The notes beneath the pieces were generated by a model, which worked only from the letters and a program-made list of their open reading frames with translations, was not told where the DNA came from and made no database searches. This document shows, piece after piece, positions 45,421 through 54,752 of a stretch of 64,000 nucleotides of DNA. Source of the DNA: an uncultured Pelagibacteraceae bacterium (GTDB taxonomy: Bacteria > Pseudomonadota > Alphaproteobacteria > Pelagibacterales > Pelagibacteraceae); contig CABXYF010000003.1 of NCBI GenBank assembly GCA_902516435.1, positions 31,902 through 95,901 on the forward strand, given 5' to 3'. Each line of letters opens with the position of its first letter. The first letter of the stretch is position 1. Both the position numbers and the translations under genes were made by a program.

Positions 45421-46854
45421 ATGTTAGACAAAAGAAAATTTTATATAGATGGAAAATGGATCTCTCCAAGTAAACCAAATGATCTTGAGGTAATTAATCC
45501 ATCTACAGAAGAAGCTTTTGCAACTATCTCTCTTGGTTCAAAAGAGGATACTAACTCTGCAGTGAGTGCTGCTAAAAAAGCTTTAGTAAATTGGAGTGAA
45601 AGCTCTAAGGAAGATAGAATTAATCTTCTAGAAAAATTATTAGATATTTATAAAAAAAGATATTCTGAAATGACAGAAGCCATATCTATGGAAATGGGAG
45701 CTCCAATGGATTGGTCAAATGATGCTCAAACTTCAAGTGGTCAATCGCACTTGGAAGATTTCATAGTCAGATTAAAAGAATTTAAATTTGACGAACAATT
45801 CAGTCCAGAATCAAACAACCGAATTTGCTATGAGCCAATTGGAGTATGTGGTCTAATTACACCATGGAACTGGCCAATTAACCAAATAGCTTTAAAAGTT
45901 GTTCCTGCATTTGCAACTGGATGCACCATGATCCATAAACCATCAGAAATTGCACCTATGTCTGCTATGTTATTTGCTGAAATGATCGACGAAGCGGGCT
46001 TTCCAGCAGGTGTTTTTAACCTAGTAAATGGAGATGGTGCAGGTGTCGGTACAGACATTTCAACACATCCTGATATTGATTTGGTATCATTTACAGGTTC
46101 GACACGTGCCGGAAAATTAATTTTAAAAAATGGAGCAGAAACAATCAAAAGAGTTTGTCTTGAGTTAGGTGGTAAAGGTGGAAATATTGTTTTTGCAGAC
46201 TCCTACCCTAATGCAGTACGTGATGGTATTAGAAATGTAATGAGTAATTCAGGCCAATCTTGTGATGCACCAACAAGAATGCTTGTTGAAAAATCAATTT
46301 ATGAAAGAGCTGTAAAAGAAGCTGCTGAAGAAGCTAATTTGATAAAAGTTGATCACGCTTCTAAAAAAGGAGATCACATAGGTCCAGTTGTTTCAAGAGT
46401 GCAATACGATAAGATCATTAGCTTAATACAAAGTGGTATTGATGAAGGTGCAACTTTAGCCGCCGGTGGTCCTGAGCTACCTAACGGTATGAATAAAGGT
46501 TACTTTATTAAACCAACTATTTTTACAGATGTGACTAATGATATGAGAGTAGCTAAAGAAGAAATATTTGGTCCTGTTCTCTCAATTATTCCATTTGAAA
46601 CTGAAGAAGAAGCTATCAAAATTGTAAATGAGACAGAGTATGGTCTTGGAAACTACTTGCAAACTGAAGACAAAGAAAAAGCAAAAAGAGTTTCAAAAAA
46701 ACTTAAAGCAGGAACAATTTATGTTAATGGTAATGGTGCTGACCCAGGTACTCCATTTGGCGGCTATAAACAATCCGGTAATGGACGTGAAGGTGGAATA
46801 TGGGGATTGCATGAATTCTTAGAAGTAAAAACAATTACATACTGGCCAAAATAG
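45421..46854 (+). CDS. NAD(P)-dependent aldehyde dehydrogenase
   Basis: Aldehyde dehydrogenase superfamily member of 477 residues. The catalytic Cys281 lies in GQSCDAPTRM, Glu248 in LELGGKG, and the Asn of TPWNWPINQ stabilises the thiohemiacetal; the coenzyme loop FTGSTRAG is present. It is not clearly one of the methylmalonate-semialdehyde (CoA-acylating) branch. A betaine-aldehyde, glycolaldehyde or other aldehyde role is possible; the motifs do not decide. It follows the CoA-transferase by 23 bases and is separated from a VOC protein by a single base. Confidence 0.93.
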   Translation: MLDKRKFYIDGKWISPSKPNDLEVINPSTEEAFATISLGSKEDTNSAVSAAKKALVNWSESSKEDRINLLEKLLDIYKKRYSEMTEAISMEMGAPMDWSNDAQTSSGQSHLEDFIVRLKEFKFDEQFSPESNNRICYEPIGVCGLITPWNWPINQIALKVVPAFATGCTMIHKPSEIAPMSAMLFAEMIDEAGFPAGVFNLVNGDGAGVGTDISTHPDIDLVSFTGSTRAGKLILKNGAETIKRVCLELGGKGGNIVFADSYPNAVRDGIRNVMSNSGQSCDAPTRMLVEKSIYERAVKEAAEEANLIKVDHASKKGDHIGPVVSRVQYDKIISLIQSGIDEGATLAAGGPELPNGMNKGYFIKPTIFTDVTNDMRVAKEEIFGPVLSIIPFETEEEAIKIVNETEYGLGNYLQTEDKEKAKRVSKKLKAGTIYVNGNGADPGTPFGGYKQSGNGREGGIWGLHEFLEVKTITYWPK

Positions 46855-46855
46855 T

Positions 46856-47239
46856 ATGATCGGTTACATCATGGTTGGAACTAACGACTTAGATCGTTCA
46901 ATCAAATTTTATGATGAATTGTTTAAAATTTTAGATTTAGAAAGAATTGAAACTGATAATGTTTGTGCAGGCTATTCTCAAAAAGGTGGTAATGGAAAGG
47001 TTGAGTTTTATGTTACAAAACCTGTAAATAAAAAAGAAGCAACTATAGGAAATGGTTCTCAGGTTTCGTTTATAACTAGTTCAAGAAGTATTGTAGATAA
47101 ATTTCATGAACTTGGTTTGCAACTTGGCGCAACAAGTGAAGGTTCAGGCGGTGAAAGACCTGAAGGTTCTGGAGTTTATTATTCTTATATTCGTGATCTA
47201 GACGGAAATAAAATCTGTGCGTTTACAAATAACAAATAG
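46856..47239 (+). CDS. VOC-family (glyoxalase/dioxygenase-like) protein
   Basis: 127-residue single-domain VOC protein. It starts GYIMVGTNDLDRSIKFYDELF, the typical first beta-alpha-beta unit, and ends YSYIRDLDGNKICAF, which holds the C-terminal metal-ligand region of the fold. Family members isomerise, epimerise or dioxygenate small substrates, or bind drugs. The reaction is unknown here. It starts one base after the aldehyde dehydrogenase stop and ends three bases before the methyltransferase-like gene, so the three form one unit. Confidence 0.8.
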   Translation: MIGYIMVGTNDLDRSIKFYDELFKILDLERIETDNVCAGYSQKGGNGKVEFYVTKPVNKKEATIGNGSQVSFITSSRSIVDKFHELGLQLGATSEGSGGERPEGSGVYYSYIRDLDGNKICAFTNNK

Positions 47240-47242
47240 GTA

Positions 47243-48160
47243 ATGTCTTACCAATTCATAAAAGAAAAATTAGATAAGAATAATATAGTAATACTTGATG
47301 GTGGAAATGGTGGTGAATTAGAGCAAATTGGGGCTAAGATGGATAAAGATTTGTGGGCAGGAAAAAGTGCTATAGATGATCCAGATAAACTTTTTCAGGT
47401 TCATAAAAATTACATTAAATCTGGAGCAGATGTAATTACATCAAACACTTATGCAATCACACCTATATCCATGAAAGAATATGGATATGAGGAATTTATA
47501 AAAGTATGGAATAAAAAAACTGTTGATATAGCTTTAAAAGCTGCGGCTTCGACAGACAGAGAAATTGCAGTTGCAGGATCTGTATCTACATCTGGAAGTT
47601 GGGATAAGTTAACTAATGACGAAATAAAACCTGGATTTACCGATCAATTAAATATTTTATCAGATGCAGGTGTTGATTTAATTATTTTAGAAGCAATGAC
47701 TTCTAAAGATGAAACAGTTGAGACTATGATCGAATGCTCTTCTAAGATTAATTTACCAATATGGCTTTCAATATCGTGTGCAATGAATAATGAGGAGGAA
47801 AAGTTAATGCATGGCTATCAAGAAAGTGTGACTAATTCCAAAGCTAAGTTTTATGACTATTTAGAAAACTCTTTAACAAAATTTAGTCAACTTCATAAAG
47901 GACCAATTTTAGTTGCTCACTCTGATATAAAGGTAACTAGAGAAGCAATTAAAATTTTAAAAAAAATTCATAAAGGAACGGTTGGTGCTTATCCCAATGA
48001 TGGTTATTTCGAAAAACCAAATTGGAAACTAGTTGATAATATTTCACCATCTAACTATCTTGAGGAAGCAAAATCATGGGTAGCAAATGGTGCTCAAATT
48101 ATTGGTGGATGTTGTGGTGTTGGGCCAGATAAAATTAAAGCTATATCAGTTTTAAAATAA
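47243..48160 (+). CDS. Homocysteine S-methyltransferase-like protein
   Basis: TIM-barrel of 305 residues from the zinc-dependent homocysteine methyltransferase family. It begins with VILDGGNGGELE (the DGxxGxxL loop) and ends with IIGGCCGVGPDKI, whose Cys290-Cys291 provide two of three zinc ligands. The third ligand, normally a Cys in a GxNC segment, aligns with VAHSDI, where His226 stands instead. Enzyme activity with S-methylmethionine, betaine or a sulfonium methyl donor is therefore possible but uncertain. It follows the VOC gene by three bases. It is separated by 19 bases from the serine hydrolase. Confidence 0.78.
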   Translation: MSYQFIKEKLDKNNIVILDGGNGGELEQIGAKMDKDLWAGKSAIDDPDKLFQVHKNYIKSGADVITSNTYAITPISMKEYGYEEFIKVWNKKTVDIALKAAASTDREIAVAGSVSTSGSWDKLTNDEIKPGFTDQLNILSDAGVDLIILEAMTSKDETVETMIECSSKINLPIWLSISCAMNNEEEKLMHGYQESVTNSKAKFYDYLENSLTKFSQLHKGPILVAHSDIKVTREAIKILKKIHKGTVGAYPNDGYFEKPNWKLVDNISPSNYLEEAKSWVANGAQIIGGCCGVGPDKIKAISVLK

Positions 48161-48179
48161 TTTATGTATTTTAAGTTTA

Positions 48180-49361
48180 ATGGATAAAAAAAAAATTAAC
48201 AGTGAACCAAACCCCTCTCTCAAAATTATAAGAGATAATAAACCAAAATGGTATCTGCCTGAGACAAGAAGAGAAGGATACAGAAATTTACATAAAATAA
48301 ATAGATATGGTTTGTTATTTAGATCTGATCAGGTTTTAACTTTAAATAAAAAATATAACTCAGAAATCGAAAAAATAACATCTGTTCAAAAAATGATAAA
48401 TCATAAATACTTCTGCTCATTATTAGTTGGTAAAGATCAAGATATTCTTTATGAAAAATACGCAGATGATTTTAGTGAATATACTCCTCAAACTATTATG
48501 TCTATTACTAAAATGTTTGTAAATTTATTTATAGGAGAACTTGTCGAAAAAAATATAATTGATTTAAACAAAACTGTTTCGGAATATTTACCAAATATTA
48601 ATTCTGGATATGCTTCAGCAAAAATTCAGGATGTATTAGATATGAATATACAAAACTCTTATAGTGAAGATTATACAGATCCTTATACATCATCTTTTTT
48701 ACATGAGCCTGTTTGTGGATGGAGACTTCCTAACGACTCAAATTATAAAATTGTTCAAGAAGAGTTTCTAAATTCAATTGAGTCTATTAAGGGAGAAACG
48801 TTAGAAAATAAGAGTGACTTGTCTCACTATAAGTCAGCAAATACAGATGTCTTAGGTGTTGTAATTGAGAAAGTTAGTGGAAAGAAATTAAAAGACTGGT
48901 TATTAGAAGCCGTTGAAGCTGCGGGCTTTGAAGATGCCATGTATATGGGAACTGATAGAGACAGTATGCCGTGGATTTCGGGTGGAGGATGTCTAATTTC
49001 AAGAGATTTTTTAAGGTATGGACTTTTATTCTCAAGGAAAGGACATGGTGTAAAAAATAGAAAAGTTGGTTCAGAAAAATTTTTAAGTGAAACCCTAATA
49101 AATAAAGGTACTAAATACATGGAATTATCTTCTAATAAGTTCCTATACTACTCTAATTCCACTATGAAATGTGGTGATTGGATTGGTCATTCTGGTCTTG
49201 GTGGTCAATTTTTAGCAATAAATTTAAAGAATGGAATTGTTGCATCATATTTTTCTGTCATTGAAACAGACTCTGGTACTGATGAAAATTATAAAAGAGA
49301 TATGATCAATATGTTAGATGAAATTGTTAATAAAAATTTTCTAAAAATTAATTCTGATTAA
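48180..49361 (+). CDS. Class C beta-lactamase-like serine hydrolase
   Basis: 393-residue serine hydrolase of the beta-lactamase/penicillin-binding/6-aminohexanoate-dimer-hydrolase group. The SxxK motif is SITK, with Ser108 and Lys111; the second catalytic motif is near Tyr217 (YKSAN), followed by DVLGVVIEKVSGK. GDWIGHSGLGGQF contains a HSG-like third motif. No signal peptide is evident, so it is probably cytoplasmic and acts on amides or esters rather than peptidoglycan. It belongs with the preceding genes and overlaps the convergent CitE-like gene by 14 bases. Confidence 0.82.
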   Translation: MDKKKINSEPNPSLKIIRDNKPKWYLPETRREGYRNLHKINRYGLLFRSDQVLTLNKKYNSEIEKITSVQKMINHKYFCSLLVGKDQDILYEKYADDFSEYTPQTIMSITKMFVNLFIGELVEKNIIDLNKTVSEYLPNINSGYASAKIQDVLDMNIQNSYSEDYTDPYTSSFLHEPVCGWRLPNDSNYKIVQEEFLNSIESIKGETLENKSDLSHYKSANTDVLGVVIEKVSGKKLKDWLLEAVEAAGFEDAMYMGTDRDSMPWISGGGCLISRDFLRYGLLFSRKGHGVKNRKVGSEKFLSETLINKGTKYMELSSNKFLYYSNSTMKCGDWIGHSGLGGQFLAINLKNGIVASYFSVIETDSGTDENYKRDMINMLDEIVNKNFLKINSD

Positions 49362-50208
49362 TTTTATCTGCTATTAAAATTTTTCTCTGCATTTCTCGAA
49401 GAACAGGTTTCTCAATAAGTTTACCATCAATTACTACCAAACCCGTATCCGACTCATTGAATTGATCTACAATTCTTTTAGCTTTAATAATTTCCTCTTT
49501 AGAAGGTGTAAAAATTTCATTTAGCATGTTTATTTGTTTTGGGTGAATAGAGCCTTTTCCTGTAAATCCTAAATCTCTTACAAGCTCTGCTTCTTTTTTC
49601 ATTCCATCCATATCCTCTAGATCTAAATAAGGTACATCTATAACATCTACACCAACACTTGCACCAGCATGTACTAATCTAGATCTTGCGTATATCAAAT
49701 TTTTATATTCATTTGGAACTCTAAGCTCTGCAGCCATATCTACACCTCCAAAATATAGTGCAACTATTCTTTTGCTAGCATGAGCAATGTCATAAATACT
49801 TTCAAGTGCTTCATTAGTCTCCATTATAACATGAAGATCGCTGTCTAAACCACAATCAGTCAGCATATCATCAATAAAAGTTATTTCATCAGGTGTTTTA
49901 ACTTTAGGTAACATTATTGCCTTAACATTTGTTTTGCTTGAAACAACAGCTTCAAGATCCATAAGACCAAATTTTGTTCGTTGACAATTTACTCTAACAA
50001 CTAACTCAACACCACTTTTAACTTCAAGAGTCTCAAGTGCTTTAAATGTATTTTTTCTTGCTTCATCTTTATCTTTAATCGCTATTCCATCTTCTAGTTC
50101 AATACAAACCATATCTGCACCTGATGAGATAGCTTTTGGAAACATTTCTGGTTTAAGACCTGGTGTAAATATAAAACTACGTCTTACGCTTATTTTATGT
50201 GAATTCAT
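49348..50208 (-). CDS. CitE-like CoA-ester lyase (HpcH/HpaI family)
   Basis: TIM-barrel lyase of 286 residues. RRSFIFTPGLKPEMFPKAIS near residues 9-28, CIELEDGI with the acidic Mg ligand near 35-42, RVNC with a substrate Arg near 72-75, and GSIHPKQI near 236-243 are typical of citryl-, malyl- and citramalyl-CoA lyases. Such enzymes split beta-hydroxy-CoA esters to acetyl-CoA and an oxo acid. It could cooperate with the nearby CoA-transferase, but substrate choice is unclear. It is convergent with the serine hydrolase and overlaps it by 14 bases. Confidence 0.85.
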   Translation of the reverse strand: MNSHKISVRRSFIFTPGLKPEMFPKAISSGADMVCIELEDGIAIKDKDEARKNTFKALETLEVKSGVELVVRVNCQRTKFGLMDLEAVVSSKTNVKAIMLPKVKTPDEITFIDDMLTDCGLDSDLHVIMETNEALESIYDIAHASKRIVALYFGGVDMAAELRVPNEYKNLIYARSRLVHAGASVGVDVIDVPYLDLEDMDGMKKEAELVRDLGFTGKGSIHPKQINMLNEIFTPSKEEIIKAKRIVDQFNESDTGLVVIDGKLIEKPVLREMQRKILIADKINQN

Positions 50209-50261
50209 TTAGCTACTATATCTCATTATTTAAAATTTTATAAATTTTTTTTAACTCGATA

Positions 50262-51158
50262 TTATTTACTGACATCTTCTTTTGGAGATAAGACTACAGC
50301 CACTATTCCACCAATAACTATTAGTGAGCACCCGGTAATCTGACGCCATCCAAATGGTTCATCAGTAAGAATACTTGAGCTTATTGCACCAACTATTATT
50401 TCTGACAAAAATAAAATTGAACATATTCCAGCTCCTATTTGAGTTGGGGCCCAAAGAATTACAATACCGGTTGGTATAAAATAAAAAACTGAAATTAAAA
50501 CAAGGAATGTTGTCATTGAAACAAATGCTTCAGTAGATGGCATTGGTCCAAGATAGTCGACAAGTAAAAAACCAGCTCCTATATTAAAAAGTGTGCCATA
50601 AAAGAAAAAACCAAAAATTATTGGAAATACTCCATCAGTTTTAATAACTTCAAGTCTAATCATACCTCCTGCAAACATAATTCCACCTATAAGTGCTAAC
50701 CAATCTCCTGCATTTTCTGGTAAAGGAATATTACCACCTTGTCCAAAAACAACCCATAATCCACCAAGTGCTAAACTTAAACTAACAATTCTTTGCCAAC
50801 CATGTTTTTTCTTTAAAAAAATAATTTCGAAAATAGTTGTCCAAACAGGTGTCATATAAAACATAATTAAAGCTCTGACTACGTCAGTTAAAAGAAAACT
50901 TAAGGCATAACATATAAAACCTCCTCCAATTAGTATTCCCATAGCAGGAAGCTCTAATCCGGTACCTTTTTTTTTACTCATTCTCCAAAGTGCAATAGGC
51001 ATTAATATTAGAGTTCCTATTATCATCTGGGAAATTGTACCCCAGCCACCAGTTAAACCACCGTCCTCAAGAATTCTTTGTGGCAACCAATATATTCCCC
51101 AAGCACCAGCGGATATCGCAAGAGCAATTGAAATTTTATAATGGTGAGGGTGTCTCAT
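50262..51158 (-). CDS. EamA-family DMT transporter
   Basis: Integral membrane protein of 298 residues with about ten predicted helices, in the duplicated EamA layout. The first half covers roughly residues 10-140 and the second 150-285, ending GWRQITGCSLIVIGGIVAVV. Drug/metabolite transporters move amino acids, purines or other small metabolites, usually outward. No substrate is inferable. It is separated by five bases from the amidase gene on the same strand, so export or uptake linked to the amidase product is possible. Confidence 0.85.
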   Translation of the reverse strand: MRHPHHYKISIALAISAGAWGIYWLPQRILEDGGLTGGWGTISQMIIGTLILMPIALWRMSKKKGTGLELPAMGILIGGGFICYALSFLLTDVVRALIMFYMTPVWTTIFEIIFLKKKHGWQRIVSLSLALGGLWVVFGQGGNIPLPENAGDWLALIGGIMFAGGMIRLEVIKTDGVFPIIFGFFFYGTLFNIGAGFLLVDYLGPMPSTEAFVSMTTFLVLISVFYFIPTGIVILWAPTQIGAGICSILFLSEIIVGAISSSILTDEPFGWRQITGCSLIVIGGIVAVVLSPKEDVSK

Positions 51159-51163
51159 ATTAA

Positions 51164-52579
51164 TTAATCTAATTTAGGTTTAATTTTACTAAAATTGAAA
51201 ATATCTTCATATTTACTAGCAAAAGAAAATAATTTCAAATCATCTTTATTTTTTCCAATAATTTGCATGCCCATCGGCATACCATCCTTATTAAAACCAG
51301 CTGGGATTGTAATTGTGGGCAATTCTAAAAGACTGGATAGTATAAAAACTTCTAACCAACGATGATATGTATCTAATTCTTTATCATTAATATATTTTGG
51401 AAATTGTAAGTTCTTATCAAAAGGAAAAATTTGAGCTGATGGTAATACTAAAAAATCAAAATTTTCAAAAATTAAATTTATTTGATTTAAACATTGTTGT
51501 TTTTGATCTAGGGCCAGTTTTAAATCTTGTACTTTAATTTCTTTGCCTTTGTAATATTCCCAAATTGCTTGATATGTCATTGAATTTATATCTAAGATAT
51601 TCATAGATAAAGTATCTTCGTAAATACTTTTAGCTCTTAACGTTGTCCAACTATTCCACAAAACATCAGTATTTATTTTTGATTTAAGATATTCTACTTT
51701 TAGGTTTATTTTTTCTAAATCTTTTAATTTATTTTCACAAACTTCTAATATATTTTTTTCTATGTCGTAACTCTCGCTCATGTCAGAAATCCATCCAATT
51801 TTAAAAGATGAAAACTCTTTTTCACTTATATTTTGACTTTTAAACGAACTATCTAAATCAAATGAAAATTTGTCTGCTGAATTGCTTCCCACAATTACAT
51901 CTAATAAAATCGACATATCTTTTGGATTTCTAGCAAAACATCCTGGTGTTGTAAGTATTGGTAAATCTAAATTTTGTCCTGAACGATCTGCTGAGATTAA
52001 ACCTGGTGTAGGTCTATAACCGTAAATATTTGCATAAGCTGCAGGTCCACGACAGGATCCCATTTGATCTGTGCCATCAGCAAAAGGTAACAAACCAGTA
52101 GCAACAGCTGAACTTGCTCCTCCACTTGAACCTGCTGCAGATTTTGATAGATCGTAAGCGTTTGAAGTTGGTCCAAAAAGTCTATTAATAGTATGTCCGC
52201 CTACACCAAGTTCGGCAGTATTTGTTTTTCCAATAATGATTGCTCCTTTATCAATTAATCGATTTACAAATAATGAATTTTTTTTAGGTTGGTTATTTTT
52301 TGAGCCTGGAAATCCATATGTGGTTTTAAAACCCTCGACATCTGTCAGGTCTTTAATTGCTAAAGGCAATCCATTTAAAGGTTTATCCAATTCCTTAGCA
52401 TTATCCTTTTTAATTGCCTCTTTTATTATTGACTCTCTATCTTTTTGAAGGACAATTGCATTTAAATCAGGATTAATTTTTTCAATTCTATTAAGATAAT
52501 ATTCAATGACTTCTTTAATTGAGATTTGTCGACTTTTAATTTTGTTTTGTATTTCTTCAACTGATTGATTTTCAATCAT
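51164..52579 (-). CDS. Amidase (amidase-signature family)
   Basis: Hydrolyses a carboxamide in the cytosol. The Ser-cisSer-Lys triad is visible: Lys76 in LAIKDL, Ser151 in AAGSSGGASS, and nucleophile Ser175 in DQMGSCRGPA; the 24-residue spacing between the serines matches fatty acid amide hydrolase. At 471 residues it is full length. GatA is unlikely because no gatB or gatC accompanies it. It is co-directional with a DMT transporter and an iron alcohol dehydrogenase (6-base gap), which fits a small degradation unit of unknown substrate. Confidence 0.9.
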   Translation of the reverse strand: MIENQSVEEIQNKIKSRQISIKEVIEYYLNRIEKINPDLNAIVLQKDRESIIKEAIKKDNAKELDKPLNGLPLAIKDLTDVEGFKTTYGFPGSKNNQPKKNSLFVNRLIDKGAIIIGKTNTAELGVGGHTINRLFGPTSNAYDLSKSAAGSSGGASSAVATGLLPFADGTDQMGSCRGPAAYANIYGYRPTPGLISADRSGQNLDLPILTTPGCFARNPKDMSILLDVIVGSNSADKFSFDLDSSFKSQNISEKEFSSFKIGWISDMSESYDIEKNILEVCENKLKDLEKINLKVEYLKSKINTDVLWNSWTTLRAKSIYEDTLSMNILDINSMTYQAIWEYYKGKEIKVQDLKLALDQKQQCLNQINLIFENFDFLVLPSAQIFPFDKNLQFPKYINDKELDTYHRWLEVFILSSLLELPTITIPAGFNKDGMPMGMQIIGKNKDDLKLFSFASKYEDIFNFSKIKPKLD

Positions 52580-52585
52580 AAAAGC

Positions 52586-53776
52586 TTATCTAGCTTTTTT
52601 AATACTTTGCAAAACCATTTCTTTCATATCAGATAGTGAAGCTACTTTTGGATTAGTTGCATACGCTTGATCTTTCATTGCTTTTTCAGCAATTCTTCCA
52701 GCACAATCCTCTGGAACATTAATTTCACCTAAACTATTTGGAATTTTAATTCTGTCTAAAAGATTTTCTAAATTTTTTATAAATGCATCTACCGAGTGAT
52801 CTTTATATTGCATTGCTTCTGACATTCTTTGAACTTTTTCTTCCATTCCAGGCAAATTATATTTCATGACAACTGGTAAAACTATTGCATTTGTTAATCC
52901 ATGATGAGTATTATATTCTGCTCCTACCATATGTGAAATAGAATGAACATTTCCTAACCCTTTCAAAAACGATATTCCTGCTAAACAAGAACCTACATGC
53001 ATACCGCCTCTTGCTAATATATTATCAGGTTGCTCAACTGCTTTAATTAATGATTTTGAAATTAAGGAAAGTCCCTCTAATGCAGCCCCATCACACATTG
53101 GATTAAATCCAGGAACACAATATCCTTCAATAGCATGTATCAAAGCATCAGCGCCTGTCCATGCAGTTAAATTAGATGGCAATCCTATAGTTAACTCAGG
53201 ATCAATTAATGCTAAAGACGGTCTTACATCTGGGTGCCACATGCAAAATTTCATTCCCTCCTTTAAGTATGTAACCATAGCTGTAATTTCCGTTTCAGCT
53301 CCTGTGCCTGCAGTGGTGGGAATGGTTATAATTTTCGGAAAAGGATTATCTTTACTTATTTTTGGAGGTGTAAGTTCAAATTCAAAATCTCTTAATGGTA
53401 CATCGTTATTTGCTGTAAGACATATTAATTTACCACCATCCATTGCACTTCCGCCCCCAATGGCAATTATAGAGTCATGATTTCCGTCATTGTATTTTTT
53501 GCAACCTATAGATACTTCATCTTCACGAGGGTTTGGGGATATGTCAAAAAATAAATCTGATTTTACATTTGAGCTAGCTAAATAACTTTGCAAATTTGTG
53601 ATAAATGGTAATTTTGGACTTCCTTTATCAGTAACTATTAATGGGTTCTTGATATGCAAATTATTACAAATTGAACCTATTTCTTTTATACGTCCTGGAC
53701 CATATGCAATGTTGGTTGGGAATGTCCAATCTTGATTAGACAAGATATCAGATTCATTTAGTTTAAAGTTACTCAT
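52586..53776 (-). CDS. Iron-containing alcohol dehydrogenase
   Basis: Group III (iron) NAD(P)-dependent alcohol dehydrogenase, about 396 residues. The nucleotide-binding GGGSAMDGGK lies near residues 107-116, TTAGTGAETEITAM near 150-163, and the metal-ligand region ADALIHAIEGY and HSISHMVGAEYNTHHG (with several His) near 205-285. The ATG at 53776 (MSNFKLNESD) is preferred. An upstream ATG at 53821 adds a 15-residue Phe/Asn-rich stretch and would overlap the start of the divergent transporter gene. Alcohol substrate is unknown. Confidence 0.9.
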   Translation of the reverse strand: MSNFKLNESDILSNQDWTFPTNIAYGPGRIKEIGSICNNLHIKNPLIVTDKGSPKLPFITNLQSYLASSNVKSDLFFDISPNPREDEVSIGCKKYNDGNHDSIIAIGGGSAMDGGKLICLTANNDVPLRDFEFELTPPKISKDNPFPKIITIPTTAGTGAETEITAMVTYLKEGMKFCMWHPDVRPSLALIDPELTIGLPSNLTAWTGADALIHAIEGYCVPGFNPMCDGAALEGLSLISKSLIKAVEQPDNILARGGMHVGSCLAGISFLKGLGNVHSISHMVGAEYNTHHGLTNAIVLPVVMKYNLPGMEEKVQRMSEAMQYKDHSVDAFIKNLENLLDRIKIPNSLGEINVPEDCAGRIAEKAMKDQAYATNPKVASLSDMKEMVLQSIKKAR

Positions 53777-53819
53777 TTTATTTGTAAAGTTTATACAATT
53801 TTTAAAAAAAAAATTATAC

Positions 53820-54752
53820 ATGAAAATTTCATCAGAAAAAATTGATATTAAAAAAACTTATCTTGCAGTGACCACTATGCTGATGGCAATTCTGTGTGTT
53901 GATTTATATATGGTGGTAATAAAGTTTCTTGGGAATGAATACTCTGTAATTCAACTAGCGGTGTTTAGAAATATTGCAGGTGTTATACCTTTAATTTTAT
54001 TGATTTTATTTACGAAGGAGTATTTTACGATCTTTAAAAATCTAAATAAAACCTTCATTACACTTAGTTTTTTTAGAGGTTTGGGATTTTTAGCGATGAA
54101 TATTTTTATATTTATCTCTGTAATAAATCTTGAATTTGCGACTGCAATGACGCTAACTTTTTCATCTCCTTTTTTTATAGTTATATTTTCAATTTTTTTT
54201 TTAAAAGATAAAATCGGAATTTATAGATGGTCAGCAATTTTTATAGGTTTTTTGGGTGTAGTGCTAATTATGAAACCTACCAGCGAGATATTCAACTTCT
54301 ATTCAATCTTTCCTATTTTAACTGCTATAGCATGGGCTATGACAGTTATAATTTTAAAATTTATTCCTGAGGGTCACTCAACTGCAAAAATACAACTATT
54401 CACTCTAATTTTTAACGTTATAGGTGGTATAATTTTATATTTCATTACAAGTGGACATGTTGAGATAAAAAGTATTGAAGATTTCTTTTTAATGACTTTG
54501 ACGGGTATATTAGGCGGAACTGCTGCAATTTTATTTATTTATTCTTATAGATTAATCTCAGCAAGTAAAATGGCTTCATTTGAATATTTAGGTATACCCT
54601 CTTCTTTTGTTCTTGGATGGATTTTTTTTAAAGAAGCCCCATGGGAACAACTTTTTCCAGGTGTACTAGCAATAGTTTTGGCGGGAATGATAATTATATG
54701 GAGAGATAAAGTTAAACAAAAAAGTATTAAAGGTAATAATCAGTTTAACTAG
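53820..54752 (+). CDS. EamA-family DMT transporter
   Basis: Second drug/metabolite transporter in this block, 310 residues with about ten membrane segments. Both EamA repeats are recognisable (FRNIAGVIPLILLILF near residues 43-58, FFKEAPWEQLFPGVLAIVLAGMIII near 263-287). Similarity to the DMT protein at 50262-51158 appears only at family level. The start at 53820 leaves just 43 bases to the divergent dehydrogenase start. The 3' end overlaps the convergent proV-like gene by eight bases. Confidence 0.85.
   Translation: MKISSEKIDIKKTYLAVTTMLMAILCVDLYMVVIKFLGNEYSVIQLAVFRNIAGVIPLILLILFTKEYFTIFKNLNKTFITLSFFRGLGFLAMNIFIFISVINLEFATAMTLTFSSPFFIVIFSIFFLKDKIGIYRWSAIFIGFLGVVLIMKPTSEIFNFYSIFPILTAIAWAMTVIILKFIPEGHSTAKIQLFTLIFNVIGGIILYFITSGHVEIKSIEDFFLMTLTGILGGTAAILFIYSYRLISASKMASFEYLGIPSSFVLGWIFFKEAPWEQLFPGVLAIVLAGMIIIWRDKVKQKSIKGNNQFN

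Noticed and set aside
45828..46148. 106-codon antisense frame in the aldehyde dehydrogenase gene
   Set aside because: It is fully contained in a well-supported gene with intact catalytic residues, and its translation resembles no family.
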